Assembly: GCA_026008535.1 (NCBI GenBank)
Contig: BRKX01000002.1
Location: 60,013,170-60,077,169 of the forward strand
Source of the DNA: Perilla frutescens
Taxonomy: Eukaryota; Streptophyta; Magnoliopsida; Lamiales; Lamiaceae
Length of the DNA stretch: 64,000 nt
Reading direction: 5' to 3'
Shown: one piece after another, positions 34,778-46,762 of the stretch
How the letters are laid out: every line of letters begins with the position of its first letter
Position numbering within the stretch: the first letter of the stretch is position 1
Made by a program: the position numbers and the translations under genes
Notes under the pieces: model-generated
The model's database searches: none
What the model was told of the DNA's origin: nothing
What the model saw: the letters and a program-made list of their open reading frames with translations, nothing else

Positions 34778-37700
34778 ATGGGTTCTGATTTCAGATGCCC
34801 CATATGTATTTTCGGGTTTCTCTTGATAACTGTCTATTACAATTCTGTTTTCAGTTTTGCGACGAGTAGAATTACAAAGGGTCAGTCAGTAAGAGACGGA
34901 GAAACTATAATTTCTGAGGGACAGAAATTCGTGTTGGGATTCTTCAGCCCTCAAGGTTCACGTTTCCGATATGTGGGGATATGGTACCACGGACTTACAG
35001 TTCAATCAGTTGTGTGGGTGGCCAACAGAGAAAGGCCGATATCGGGGAATGACGGAGTTCTAAGCATCGGCGACGATGGAAATTTGAAGATTACGGGCGG
35101 CGGTGAGATTGTGTGGTCGAGCAATGTAACGGTTGCATCGAGTAATTCGACGGCGGTGCTCGTGGACACAGGCAATCTGGTGATTCTTGCAAGTGAAAAT
35201 TCGAAGAGAGTGGGGTGGCAGAGTTTCGATTATCCAACAGATACGTATTTGCCCGACATGGAAGTTCACATGGATGCCAAGGGTGGAGAGAGGCGCGTTT
35301 TCAGTTCGTGGAGAAGTGCTGTGGATCCTTCACCGGGGAATTACTCGATGGGGGTGGATCCCCGCGGATCACCGCAGATAGTGATATGGGAAGGAGGGAA
35401 TCGACGGTGGAGAAGTGGACATTGGAATGGACTTACATTCATTGGTGTTCCAGATGTGAAGACTGTTTATCTGTTCGGATTTAGGCTGTCCAATCAGGGA
35501 GATGGCAGGCTATACTTCACGTACACGCCGTCTGATGGATCGTTCGTTAAATTCCAGATAAACTGGGAGGGGGTTGAGAGGCAGGAGACGTGGAACGATG
35601 ACCGGAAAGAGTGGCGCCTCGTACAATCACGCCCTGTCAATGAATGCGACTACTATAACCGCTGTGGAGCATTTGGGAAATGTGATCGGATGGATAGGAT
35701 TAGGTGCCGTTGTTTGGAAGGGTTTGTGTCCGGTGCCGGTGGTTGCACGAGGAGGACACAGTTACAGTGCAGTAATGGTGGTTTACCTTTGGAGGATGGG
35801 GTCAAAGATGGTTTCTGGCAGGTTCAGAATGTTAAACTGCCTGACTTTGTGGATTATGTGGGAGTACAAGACTCCAAAGAGTGTCAACAGTTGTGCCTGA
35901 GCAACTGTTCCTGCACTGCTTTTGCTTTTGTTAGTGGAATCAACTGCATGATTTGGGCAAGAGACTTGCTTGATGTTCAACAATTCGTCGAGGGCGGGAA
36001 CACTTTGTTCCTTCGCCTTGCAGCCTCTGAATTAAGTAACGTCTTTACTACAAACTAACTCATCCATTTATTCTATGCATTGCTGTTATCTTAACAGAGA
36101 TTCATACCTAAACACATTGGTTTATTAATTTATGGCCTACTGGTTCTATACTTTCAAGATTCTTTATCATGGTAGGTAGTCGCCTACTTATTACCTAAAA
36201 CTTTTTAATGCTCACACTAATATCCTGTATTTAGTTTCCTTATATATTTTGTTAGCATTGAAATTTTCATATGGTGCAACGTTGGGTTTTCAAAATATGG
36301 CATCATTCTAGCAGTCACAGAATTGGATTTTGTTGGCTCTCTCACTCCTCTATATCAATTTGGTTTTTACTCTATGGATCTTCTCAACACTATATATATA
36401 TATATATATGAATGCAGCCCTAGTTCTGGTGTGAACTTGATGTTATTCTAATTTCCGGTTGTGATCTGTTCTCAAAGGTGGTAAGAAGTACGTAGCCAGA
36501 ACTATCATCATAACAACTGCTATCATTGGGACATTCCTCTTATGTGTCGCAGCTTGGCTTCTCTTTAACCGCAGAAGAAAAGGCCATGGTAAGTTTTACT
36601 GCGGTATTTGTATGACTAACTGCTTAGGTAAATCAGAGCCTCAATTTTATTGCAGTGGTTTCAGACAGAAACGAAATCCCCAAAGTTGGTCTGAGCAGAG
36701 AATATTCCATCGATTCCTCAGGAGCAACTGAACTTGGTGTCGAAGGGCAGCAAGCAAATGGAACTGAACTAGCAATGTTCAGCTTCAACTCCTTGGTAGC
36801 AGCTACGGACAACTTCTCCAATGTGAATAAACTTGGACAAGGAGGATTTGGTCATGTTTACAAGGTAAAGTTTTTCAAGTGATCAAAGTGGAAGAAGCAC
36901 AACGTTTCTCTTGGACATGCATTTGATAATGTGTCAGATCTTTCTTTTTTCGATCTTCAGGGCGTACTACAAGACGGGCAGGAAATCGCAGTGAAGAGGC
37001 TCTCAAGAAAATCTGGTCAGGGCTTACAGGAGTTTAAGAATGAAATCATGCTAATTGCTAAACTACAGCACAGGAATCTTGTTAGACTATTGGGCTGCTG
37101 CATTCAGGGAGAAGAAAAGATTCTGCTTTATGAGTATATGCCCAACAAAAGTTTGGATTCATATCTTTTTGGTTAGTCATGCAGCTTGTCCTCTCATTAA
37201 TGTTAACTATCAAGTCCTTTATAGTTTTTCTGAGGAGACAAATCGTGCTAATTGTTTGCTTTTGTTGTCACACTTGTAACAGATCCTGATAAAAAACCCC
37301 AGCTAGACTGGAGTAAGCGATTTAGCATAATCAAAGGTATTGCAAGAGGGCTTCTATATCTGCACCGTGACTCGAGGCTTAGGATAATACACAGGGACCT
37401 AAAAGCTAGCAACATTTTGTTGGATGAAGAGATGAACCCAAAAATTTCAGATTTTGGCATGGCCAGAATATTTGGTGGGAACCAAAACGAAGCAAACACA
37501 AACACGGTGGTAGGCACATAGTAAGTATTTTGTACATCATTCGAATTATGATAAAGAACTTTTTTATTTTTATGTTGTAGCAGAAAAGATTAATCTCCTC
37601 ATCAACTTTGTTTCACAGCGGCTACATGGCACCTGAATATGCCATGGAAGGCCTATTTTCCCTCAAGTCAGATGTTTATAGCTTTGGAGTATTGCTCTTG

Positions 37701-38163
37701 GAGATCATAACTGGCCAAAGAAACGCAAGCTTTCGGTCATCGGATTTCTCAAATATGATTGCATATGTAAGTAATCATGCATCACAACCATGAACAGAAC
37801 ACGAAGAAGCAAAAGTGATGGACCTAATTGTATTCTCTCTAAATGTTGTGGCAGGCATGGGATCTCTGGGATAAAGGGAGAGCAATCGAGCTACTGGATT
37901 CTTCAATCTTGAAATCGTGCTTACAAGAACAAGTGCTAAGGTGCATTCATGTAGGCATGCTGTGTGTGCAAGACATGGCTGGTCACAGGCCAAACATGCC
38001 GGCTGTTTTATTGATGCTGGAGAGCGAGAACGTGGTATTGCCTATGCCAAAACAACCAACTTTTACATCAAGGAGGCATGATTTAGATGATGATCTGTGG
38101 AATGTAAATCAAGATGCTGTATCCTCAAACAATGTCACAATCAGTGTGATTCTAGGTAGATAA
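34778..38163 (+). CDS. RLK2: SD1-type G-type lectin S-receptor-like Ser/Thr kinase
   Basis: Exons 34778-36035, 36478-36588, 36656-36864, 36961-37171, 37283-37520, 37619-37766, 37855-38163 give 827 residues. The ATG at 34778 is chosen because it directly precedes a signal peptide (CPICIFGFLLITVYY...FSFA); no upstream in-frame ATG exists. Domains: B-lectin (FVLGFFSPQGS, GIWYHG, VVWVANRE), S-locus glycoprotein (HWNGLTFIG), EGF-like (CDYYNRCGAFGKC), PAN (CQQLCLSNCSCTAF), one membrane helix (about 427-447), kinase. The kinase has GQGGFGHVYK, Lys about 538, HRDLKASN with Asp about 635, DFGMARIFGG, GTYGYMAPEYAMEG, and the usual DUF3403-like tail ending VTISVILGR. All catalytic residues are present, so it should be an active plasma-membrane receptor kinase. 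Exon 6 is 3 bp shorter (148) than in its neighbours. Ligand and role are not deducible; relatives act in immunity (LORE) or self-recognition (SRK). Confidence 0.92.
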
Positions 38164-39151
38164 TTATTTGATTCATCCTTATTTTTATGTTAATATGAGT
38201 TTTGAGCTTACGCACATACTGTATAGTTTTATTAGGATGTATAGTTAAATCCAGAATCGTATCTTTGTTGGACTTAAATATCTGTTTCCATCGCTAATAA
38301 TGCAGGACCTCGTCACTCCTCAATTCTCTCTCAACCACCATAATTAATTTCTCTTGAGGTCTCTTTCAGCTTAGTTGTGCCTATTTTTAACGTGCAACTC
38401 CTACTGCAGACCGTGGCGACAAAACTTTTCTACCTTGCCACTAAAAATTGGCATAACTGTATGATTCTGGTTAATTACTAGTTTACTACCTACCCCAAAC
38501 TGGCCGTATTTGGGCTTCATTAATTGGGCCACGAGGCATGAAAACAGAAATTATCATTCACTTTTTTCTTCAATGTGCATAAAGTGTTTTGTGTCCTGAT
38601 TTACATGAGCAACGTACAAACAAGAGAAATGGGATACAGCCAAAACATACCTCTAGTCAAGAAGTCAAAATAAGTAAATACGAATTGTATATTGTTACCT
38701 TATAATTTGTTTTTTTAGGAAAAACATGCTACTATTTAAAGGTGCATTATTCGTAAATCTCATTTCTATGTAATAGCTCACATATCATGCATTAGAATGA
38801 TTCTATTATTACTATTGTAGGTGTAGATGTTGGATAACATATCAAGTTAGAAAGATCAACTTTCTATATATAATGAGGCCAAACAATTTTCAAATTCATG
38901 GATTTTGTAAGTGGAATAATCCTCCTGACTGACTCCGACCAAATTCCACGAAAGCATTACTATATTCCGATTTATAGTAAAATATGAATATTTGGACCGA
39001 GTCATGGTATGAATGGACAAACATAATCGGTTGGATCACTAAACTCCATGTCATTTTTTTAAATGACTTAATTAGTTGTTCTTGCTATTTCGTATATATA
39101 TAATATACAAACAGTCAATAGGATTGATTATTCACTCAATCTTTTTGAAGG
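38164..39151. other. RLK2 downstream region, no gene seen
   Basis: About 1 kb of AT-rich DNA up to the Copia B target duplication AGAAC (39152-39156). No further feature is supported. Confidence 0.6.
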
Positions 39152-39156
39152 AGAAC

Positions 39157-40317
39157 TGTGGAGATTGGCCAATTGCCCTTTTATCTCTCTCGGTCCATTT
39201 TCTTTTATTTATCTTGGTCCAGTTGTTGGTCCGTTTACCTATTAAATCTAATTTATTATATATGAGTCCATAACTCTAATTTACCTTATCTGATCTCTCC
39301 CTCTCTCTATTAATCTCTCGCGCCTCTTCATCTCCCAATAAGCCCTACCTCTGATCTCTACACTCCTTAAGCTTTGTAAAGCCTTCTTCTCTATTTTTTT
39401 TTTCCAGAAAAACACCCCTAGAGGGGGTGGGGCATTCGGCACCATGCCCAACCAGTATATAAATCGCAAATCATCTCGTACAAAGTCATAGGTGGAATGT
39501 GTCCCAAAAATGAACACACCCCTAACCAAGTACTCGAACTAGAAACAAAACAACAGCTAAAAGGAGATGCATCCACAGACCAAATGCTAACCCCAAAACC
39601 CAAATGAAAAACATAATCTGAAGCACAACCCAAGATAGACAGTAACTCCAAACAAGAGCAAATAAGAAATCAATACAAAACACAAATGAAAACCATCATC
39701 ATCTAGCTATGTCTAAATCGAAAGTTGGGATAACCCAACTGATCCATCCTAACCAAGGAGAGCAAATATCGAGGAGCAGAAACTGAGTCATAGAAGGTGA
39801 GTGTAGCCTTCTTCTCTGTTCTTTGGCTGGAATCCTCCATCTTGGATCCCTGAGTGGCTGTGTTGTGAGAACAAGTGTGAGCCCTACTTTGTGAGAGTGA
39901 TTTAGAGGGCTTCAAAGCCACCGATCCCACTGTTTAACCCCTTTGTGGCCTGAGTCTGTGTCGCCGGAAGTTGCAGTGCCCCCGACGGGAAAGATCTGAG
40001 CCTAGTGTCCTTGAGACACATCTTTCTCAACTTCTCAACTCATTATTTTCATTATTTCAATTTTTCTTTTACTGTACTCTGTGCTTTCTTGCTTCTGTCC
40101 TTGTTATTGGTTCCGCTGCTTGAGTTCTAACTCTATTGTGTTGCAGATTGCCTCACTTGATGAAACAAACCACGAGTCTGTGAAGAAGCTTCAATCTGAG
40201 ACTCTAAGAGGCTGACCCTTTTAAGCTGTGATCTCAGGTTGCTTGAGCAACCGTGAGAGTGAACCGAAGAGGTTGGGAACCAAGTGGTGAACCTCCGGCT
40301 AGGCTTGATACCCAACA
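39157..40317 (+). repeat. 5' LTR of Copia element B (with insertion)
   Basis: 1161 bp, of which about 425 bp is a retroposon plus its target duplication. The remaining roughly 736 bp align with 46011-46757 throughout (for example GATCTCTCCCTCTCTCTATT and GCAGATTGCCTCACTTGATG). Confidence 0.92.
39393..39804 (-). mobile_element. Non-LTR retroposon (5'-truncated LINE-like) inside the LTR
   Basis: Absent from the 3' LTR. It is bounded by a perfect 13 bp direct repeat AGCCTTCTTCTCT (39380-39392 and 39805-39817). Next to the left copy is a run of ten T, which is a poly(A) tail on the minus strand. A variable-length target duplication with a poly(A) tail shows insertion by target-primed reverse transcription. 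The 412 bp body has no definite protein domain; it may be the 3' end of a LINE, or a retrocopied transcript. Confidence 0.8.
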
Positions 40318-40318
40318 G

Positions 40319-40331
40319 TGGTATCAGAGTC
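40319..40331 (+). other. Primer-binding site of Copia element B
   Basis: TGGTATCAGAGTC one base after the 5' LTR; it complements the 3' end of initiator tRNA-Met and is the usual plant Copia primer site. Confidence 0.85.
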
Positions 40332-40451
40332 TGGTTCGATCTGGGATAGTGAGCCATGATGGTGTGGGAGGTTGCCTCAAATGTGACCTCCGGTTATCTT
40401 CGTGACTGTGTACCATTGGAGGGGATGTGTTTCTTGGTTTGAGGAGAAGCT

Positions 40452-40658
40452 TGTTGGGATAGCAATCCAAGTACCACATCGGAAATACATCCAAGAGTTG
40501 GCTTGGATATAAGGAGTTCACCTACCCCATTAGTATGAGGCTTTTTGGGAGATGCCCAAAGTGAAACCGTGCGGGCTTGGCCCAAAGTGGACAATATTGT
40601 ACTAATGTGGGGGAAAGGTGAACTCGAGGCCCACTAGTCAGTGAGTGGGTACCCAACA
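40452..40658 (+). repeat. TRIM-like LTR nested in the Copia B leader
   Basis: A 207 bp segment starting TGTTGGGATAG and ending GGGTACCCAACA, with the short inverted ends TGTTGGG/CCCAACA of an LTR. It is followed directly by a second primer-site motif (TGGTATTAGAGCT, 40660-40672). The body (CCACATCGG, ATTAGTATGAGGC, GCGGGCTTGGCCCAAAG) resembles short LTRs of widely dispersed plant TRIM elements. No second copy is seen downstream, so it is a truncated insertion or an acquired leader module. Confidence 0.6.
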
Positions 40659-40672
40659 GTGGTATTAGAGCT

Positions 40673-41453
40673 ACAGGGACCTAGCCAGGGACACCTTCCA
40701 ACCTCCATTCGCCTCACCCCGCCGCCGGTAAGGGCCGCGCCGACTCGCCCCCGACGGACAAGGCTATTAAGGGTAAGTCCGGCCTCTTCCTTGCCTGTAA
40801 GAGCCGGCTCTGGTATCTCTCTGAAACCCTAACTCCTCAGTGTGGTATCTTGCGATCCTGCTATATGTTTCCGCATGTTTTTTGGTATTTGGGTACTCTC
40901 TAGTAACCTATTGGTATTCCAAGCCATTCCCTAACACTAGCTTACAGTCCAAATCGTATGGATTCCCCTTTGGATCTTCTCGTGCGAGTTTTCTGGATAG
41001 TTGGGTTAGGTAAGGGGTTCTTGAGAAGTATTCTGGGTGTGTACTGTGCTTCTGGGTGATTTTGTGTATGTTTGCTTTGAGGGTCTAGTGATATTCCTTG
41101 CTTTCCTTGCTCTATAAGTGTCTGGTGGTAAAAATCTATTGAAACTCCACATTTGGTGAGTTTCTGAGGAACTAACTCTGAAAATTGAGTTAGTTAATAA
41201 CTGAAACAAGTGTTGAGATTGTCCTGAGTGATCCTTTACTCCACAGATAAATATGTGCTGAGAACTAGGCTAGCCTCAGCACTATATTCCCCGGAGAACT
41301 TGTTTCAGTGTTTTGGAGTTTTATCTCCTGAGTTTGTGAGTGTTTTGTAGTGTTTCTTGGCCTTTTGGGCACTCCTGGGGGTGTTTTGTTGTATTTCCTA
41401 TGATCTGTGGTGGATTCCTAGTTTTTTCTGTTGCTTCTGTGCCTGCATTCATC
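40673..41453 (+). other. Untranslated leader of Copia element B
   Basis: GC-richer leader between the second primer-site motif and the gag start. Short frames here show no domain. No other feature is supported. Confidence 0.5.
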
Positions 41454-44400
41454 ATGAATAATTTGAATATGGTTCATTTTAATGGAAAGGATGATTTTCA
41501 GGACTGGAAAACCAAGATTGAATGTATTTTGACAAAAGAAAAAATTAATAAAGCAATTTCTACTAAAATTGATGCATCTGTGGAAGATGAAAAATTGCAT
41601 GAAATGAATGATAGTGCTAGGGCCACTATCTTGTTGAATCTATGCAGTATTGTGGTCAGAAAGGTGTCCCATCATAAATGTGCCAAAGAGTTGTGGGATA
41701 ATTTGATTTCTTTATATACTGCTGCCTTTGAAAAATTTATGTGGTCTCTGCAAAATCAATTATGTCCTTTCAAATAGATACTTCTAAAGATATTGATTCT
41801 AATATGGATGAGTTTTATAAATTGTTGCAAGACCTGAAATTAGTTGGTGATGATTCCCTTGAAAAGTATGCTTCTTAAGTGTTGCTTGGTTATATACTTG
41901 AATCTTTTGCTGAAGTAAAATTTGCTCTTAAATATGGTGGTTCTAAGGTGAACTGTGATATGATTGTTACTGGTCTAAAAGCAAAAGAAAGTGAAATGAA
42001 AAAATTGAAATCCCGGTCTTTGCATAATGAAATTATGTATGTGAATAGAAATCATAATAGAAATCATCATCCTGGTTGTAATAAACCCCTGAATCTTGAA
42101 AATCCAAGTGTGATTGCTGTTGAAAGACATAGGAGAGAGCAAAACCAACATCAGATTCAGAATTATGCTCAAAATAATCATAACCATGCTCAGAATCATG
42201 CTCAAAACCACAATTTTGATCAGAAGCCTAGAAAAACATACTGGAATTGTGGTAAACCTGGTCACTTCTCTAATAGATGCAAGATGCCCAAAAGAAGCAA
42301 AATTTATGAGCCCAAACAACATGCAAATAATGTGTATGATGATGATGGTATTTACATAGTTCATGATGCTTATGACTTCCAATTCATCAATTATACTAAT
42401 GTTGTCTCTAAGAATGTGCATAATAATGAATGGTTGATTGATTCTGGTTGCACTTTTCATGTTACACCATTCAAACACATGTTTCACAACCTGCAATATA
42501 TGACTTCTGGGCATGTTGCATTGCCTGATGGTAAAAAATGTGAAATCCTTAGAAGAGGTGATATATGTCTAAAATTTGAAAATGGAAGCATGTTGACTCT
42601 CAATGATGTCAGATATGTGCCTCAACTGAAATTTAGTCTGCTCTCCGTGTCTAAGATTGCTGATAACATGCTTGATGGATCTGTGAATTACCTGAGATTT
42701 AAATTTGAAAAAGATTCAATGTTCTATTTCAATGCTCCTAGAAAAGGAGACTTATATGTTGTTCAAGCTAAGTCTGTGCCCCTGCCTGTTGTTAGTGTTG
42801 CGTAAGAAGATAAAACTAAACTATGGCATGCTAGACTAGGGCATATGAGTAATAAAGGGCTTGAAATCCTGCATAAATCTGGTGCTTTTGGCAATGATAA
42901 AATAACAAGCATATTATTCTGTGAGTCCTGTGTTATGGGTAAACATCACAAAGTGCCTTTTCCTGTCTATGTCCCTTATCCTAGAAAGCATGCTAGTTCT
43001 GAGATTTTAGAATATTTACATGCTGATGCCTGGGGACCTGCAAAGGAGCCCACCCATGGTGGAAATGTGTATTTTCTGTCTGTAATTGATGATTTTCTAG
43101 AAAAACTTGGGTATTTTTTATGAAAAATAAGTCTGATGTGTTCTCTAAATTCTCTAAATGGGCTGTTGAAATTCAGAATCAGACTAAAAAGAAAATCAAA
43201 TGTCTCAGAACTGATAATGGATTAGAAATTTTGTAATCTGGCTATGGATAACTGGTGCTCTGTAAGAGGCATAAAAAGACATAAATATGTGCCCTATACT
43301 CCTCAATAGAATAGAGTGGCTGAAAAAATGAATAGAACTCTCCTTGAGAGAGTTAGAAGCTTGCTTATTTCATCTGGATTAGGAAAGCAATTCTGGGTGA
43401 AGCTCTAATGACTGCATGCTATCTGATTAATAAATCCCCCTCTGTTCCCTTGTATGGTGAATTGCTTGAATCTATGTTCTTGAACAAACCTGTATGCCTG
43501 AACAGTTTGAGAATATTTGACTGTGCTGCTTATGTGCATCAGAAGTTAAGTAAACTTGAACCTGGGGCTGGAAAATGTGTTTTCCTTGGTTATCCTGAAG
43601 GTGTTAAAGGCTATAGACTTTAGGATAAAAGTGTGTCTCGATTTAAATCTTGCATAAGCAGAGATGTGTTGTTCAATGAACTTGATTTTCCATACTTGGT
43701 TGAATCCTCATCTTCTGTTACTCCAAGTGAGGTGGAGAGATTAAGTAATCTGAATTACTATGATTTTTTGATTTCACCTAATGTTCTTAATAAGGTGGAT
43801 GACTCCACCCCTGTGCCTCATGAGCTTGATATGCAGAATAATGATATAGAAAACATGCATGAACCTGTGATTGGTGATATTGATGTGAATGATTCTGTGT
43901 CAAATAATGAATCTGAAAATGAACCTACTAATAATATGATAGTGTCTAATAATGAGACCAGTTCTAATTCTGAAAATGAGCCTGAAAATGCTTCTGAAAC
44001 TGGTCCTGAACCTGAGAACTTGAGTAATTATCAACTTGCAAGGGATAGGCCTGGAAGAAATGTGAGATTGCCTGCATGATATGATGATTATAACTTGTCT
44101 CTATATGCTTTCAATGTATTCAGTAATGTTGATAAATTTGAACCCAAAACCTTCTCTGAAGCTGTGAACTCCCCTGAGTCTGATAAATGGCTTGCTGCTA
44201 TGAATTGTGAGATCAAATCTCTGCATGATAATAACACCTGGATCCTTGTTGAAAAACCTAAAAATTATTTTGTTGTTGAGTGCAAATGGTTGTTTAAAAT
44301 TAAGCAAGAGATTGATAATGTAAGATACAAAGCCAGACTAGTTGTCAAGGGTTTTATACAAAAAGAAAGAATTGATTACAATGAAATATTTGCTCATGTG

Positions 44401-45682
44401 GTCAAATTTACAATTGTTAGAATTATGCTTGCTCTGATTGCTCACTTTGATTGGGAACTTAAGCAGATGGATGTGACTACAGCCTTTTTGCATGGTGAAC
44501 TAGAAAACAATATATACATGCATCAGCCTGAGGGCTTTATTGATAAATCTTTTCCAAATCATGTATGTTTGCTTAAGAAATCTTTGTATAGCCTGAAGGA
44601 ATCTCCTAGGCAGTGGAACATTAAATTTGACAAGTGTATGCAAAGCATGAACTTCACTAGAAGCAAATTTGATCATTGCTTGTATTACATGCAATCTAAA
44701 GTGCCAATGTTTCTCCTGCTATATGTGGATGATATGCTATTGATTAGTCCATGTTTGAAAACTGTTAAGCATGTTCAGAGTTGTTTATGTGCCAATTTTG
44801 ATATGAAAGATCTTGGTGATGCTAGAAAGATCATTGGTATGAATATTGACAAAGATAGGAAGAATCACACCCTTGTGTTGCATCAAACTACATATGTTGA
44901 TCAAGTGCTAAAGAAATTCAACATGGAAAATTGTAAACCTATCTTTGTGCCTCTTGCATCTCATTTTGTGCTAAGTAAATACCAATCCCCTAAGAATAAG
45001 TCTGAGATAAATGATATGCAAGATGTTCCTTATGCTAATGTGATGTATTTAATGATTAGCACAAGACCTGATATTGCTTATGTTGTCTCTTTTTTTAGTA
45101 GATAAATGGCTAATCCTGAGCAGCCTCATTGGGAAGCTCTGAAATGGCTTCTGAGATATTTAAAATCCACTATGACTAGTGGTTTAACCTTTTCTAAGTC
45201 TGCCGATGGTGTGAAATGTGTGGGATATGTTGACTCTAACTATGCAAATGAGAGGGGACCAAAGAAAGTCAACAACATCTTATGTGTTTATATTATGTGA
45301 TTCTTGCATTAGTTGGAAATCTCAATTACAAAGTATTGTTGCATTATCCTCCACTGAGTTTGAATATATTGTTGCAACTGAGGCTGTGAAAGAAGCCATT
45401 TGGCTTAATGGTGTGTTGTTTGAAATAAAATTTATTGATGATAAACCGTTGCTTTACTCTGACAGTCAATCTGATGTGCAATTGTGCAAGAACCCTATGT
45501 TTTATGATAGGATAAAACACATAGATGTGAGATTCCACTTCATCAGAGATATTGTGGAAAAGGGTGAAGTGTTACTGGACAAAACCCATTCAGAATTCAA
45601 CCATGCAGACATGGGCACTAAGTGTCTTCCAGTTGCAAAGTTGGAGGCCTGCAAGAGATCCCTGAAAATGGATCTGGGTTGA
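41454..45682 (+). pseudogene. Broken gag-pol polyprotein of Copia element B
   Basis: Gag starts at 41454 (MNNLNMVHFNGKDD). Then come a zinc-knuckle region (YWNCGKPGHFSNRC) in which the first Cys is Tyr, a protease DSG (WLIDSGCTFH), the GAG-pre-integrase region (LGHMSNKGLEIL), integrase pieces, reverse transcriptase with YVDDMLLI, and RNase H ending at 45682. Breaks include a frameshift/stop near 41775, stops near 41877, 42803 and 44077, a frameshift near 43110-43240, a stop near 43622, a stop near 45103 and a frameshift near 45275. The damage is spread over the whole length, so no functional polyprotein can be made. Confidence 0.93.
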
Positions 45683-46010
45683 AGTCTGCAATGATGAAAT
45701 GATGGTATTCCAGGCTTTGTACCTAGATACTTGACCTGCCCTCAAAGGCATCTGGGATCCTTGGTTGTTATTTACCCTGTTGGTACTGTGCTAGGTACAA
45801 TCTAATTAATGAAAGCCATTGAATGGCTAGAGATGGATTGATTGGGCTGGTCTCTAGTGTTGAGACTGAGATAAATACACATAGTATTTATCTCTCCCTC
45901 TTATACTTTGTCTTTGTGATAAGTATGAGTAAAAAGGTTGTGATGATCAATTTCAAAGATGGCAAACACTTCCTTGGTGACACAAAAGACCAATGTGCTA
46001 AAGGTGGATA

Positions 46011-46757
46011 TGTGGAGATTGACCCATTGCCCATTTATCTCTTTCGGCCCATTTCCTTTTATTTATCTTGGTTCAATTGTTGGCCCGTTTACCTATTAAA
46101 CCTAATTTATTATATATGAGTCCTTAACCCTAATTTACCTTATCTGATCTCTCCCTCTCTCTATTAATCTCTCGCGCCTCTTCATTTCCCAATAAGCCCT
46201 ACCTCTGATCTCTACCCTCCTTAAGCTCTGTAAAGCCTTCTTCTCCGTTCTTTGGCCAGAATCCTGCATCTTGGATCCCTGAGTGGTTGTGTTGTGGCTG
46301 TGTTGTGAGAACAAGTGTGAGCCCTACCCTGTGAGAGTGATTTAGAGGGCTTCAAAGCCACCGATCCCACTGTTTAACCCCTTTATGGCCTGAGTCTATA
46401 TCGCCGAAAGTTGCAGGGCCCCCGATGGGAAAGATTTGAGCCTAGTGTTCTTGAGACACATCTTTCCCAACTTCTCAACTCACTATTTTCATTATTTCAA
46501 TTTTTCTTTTACTGTACTCTGTGCTTTCTTGCTTCTGTCCTTGTTATTGGTTCCGCTGCTCGAGTTCTAACTCTACTGTGTTGCAGATTGCCTCACTTGA
46601 TGAAACAAACCACGAGTCTGTGAAGAAGCTTCAATTTGAGACTCTAAGAGACTGACCCTTTCAAGCTGTGATCTCAGATTGCTTGAGCAATCGTGAGAGC
46701 GAACTGAAGAGGTTGGGAATCAAGTGGTGAACCCTCAGTTAAGCTTGATACCCAATA
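46011..46757 (+). repeat. 3' LTR of Copia element B
   Basis: 747 bp, matching the 5' LTR apart from the retroposon insertion and scattered substitutions. It carries a small internal duplication (GTGGTTGTGTTGTGGCTGTG near 46285-46305) not seen in the 5' copy. Confidence 0.92.
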
Positions 46758-46762
46758 AGAAC

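Larger units (their letters stand above)
39157..46757 (+). mobile_element. Complete Ty1/Copia LTR retrotransposon (element B), decayed
   Basis: LTRs at 39157-40317 and 46011-46757 both begin TGTGGAGATTG. The element is flanked by a perfect 5 bp duplication AGAAC (39152-39156 and 46758-46762). A tRNA-Met primer site follows the 5' LTR and a purine tract (AAAGGTGGATA) precedes the 3' LTR. The last bases of the 3' LTR are CCCAATA rather than CCCAACA. The 5' LTR is longer because of a later retroposon insertion, and the leader holds a small TRIM-like LTR. Proteins and LTR ends (CCCAACA) resemble element A, so both belong to related Tork/Tnt1-like lineages, but B has more stops and is older. Confidence 0.95.

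Noticed and set aside
39281..39651. Minus-strand frames at the start of Copia B as a gene
   Set aside because: They span the LTR and the retroposon insertion. They might be a LINE 3' end, but no reverse-transcriptase or RNase H motif is visible.
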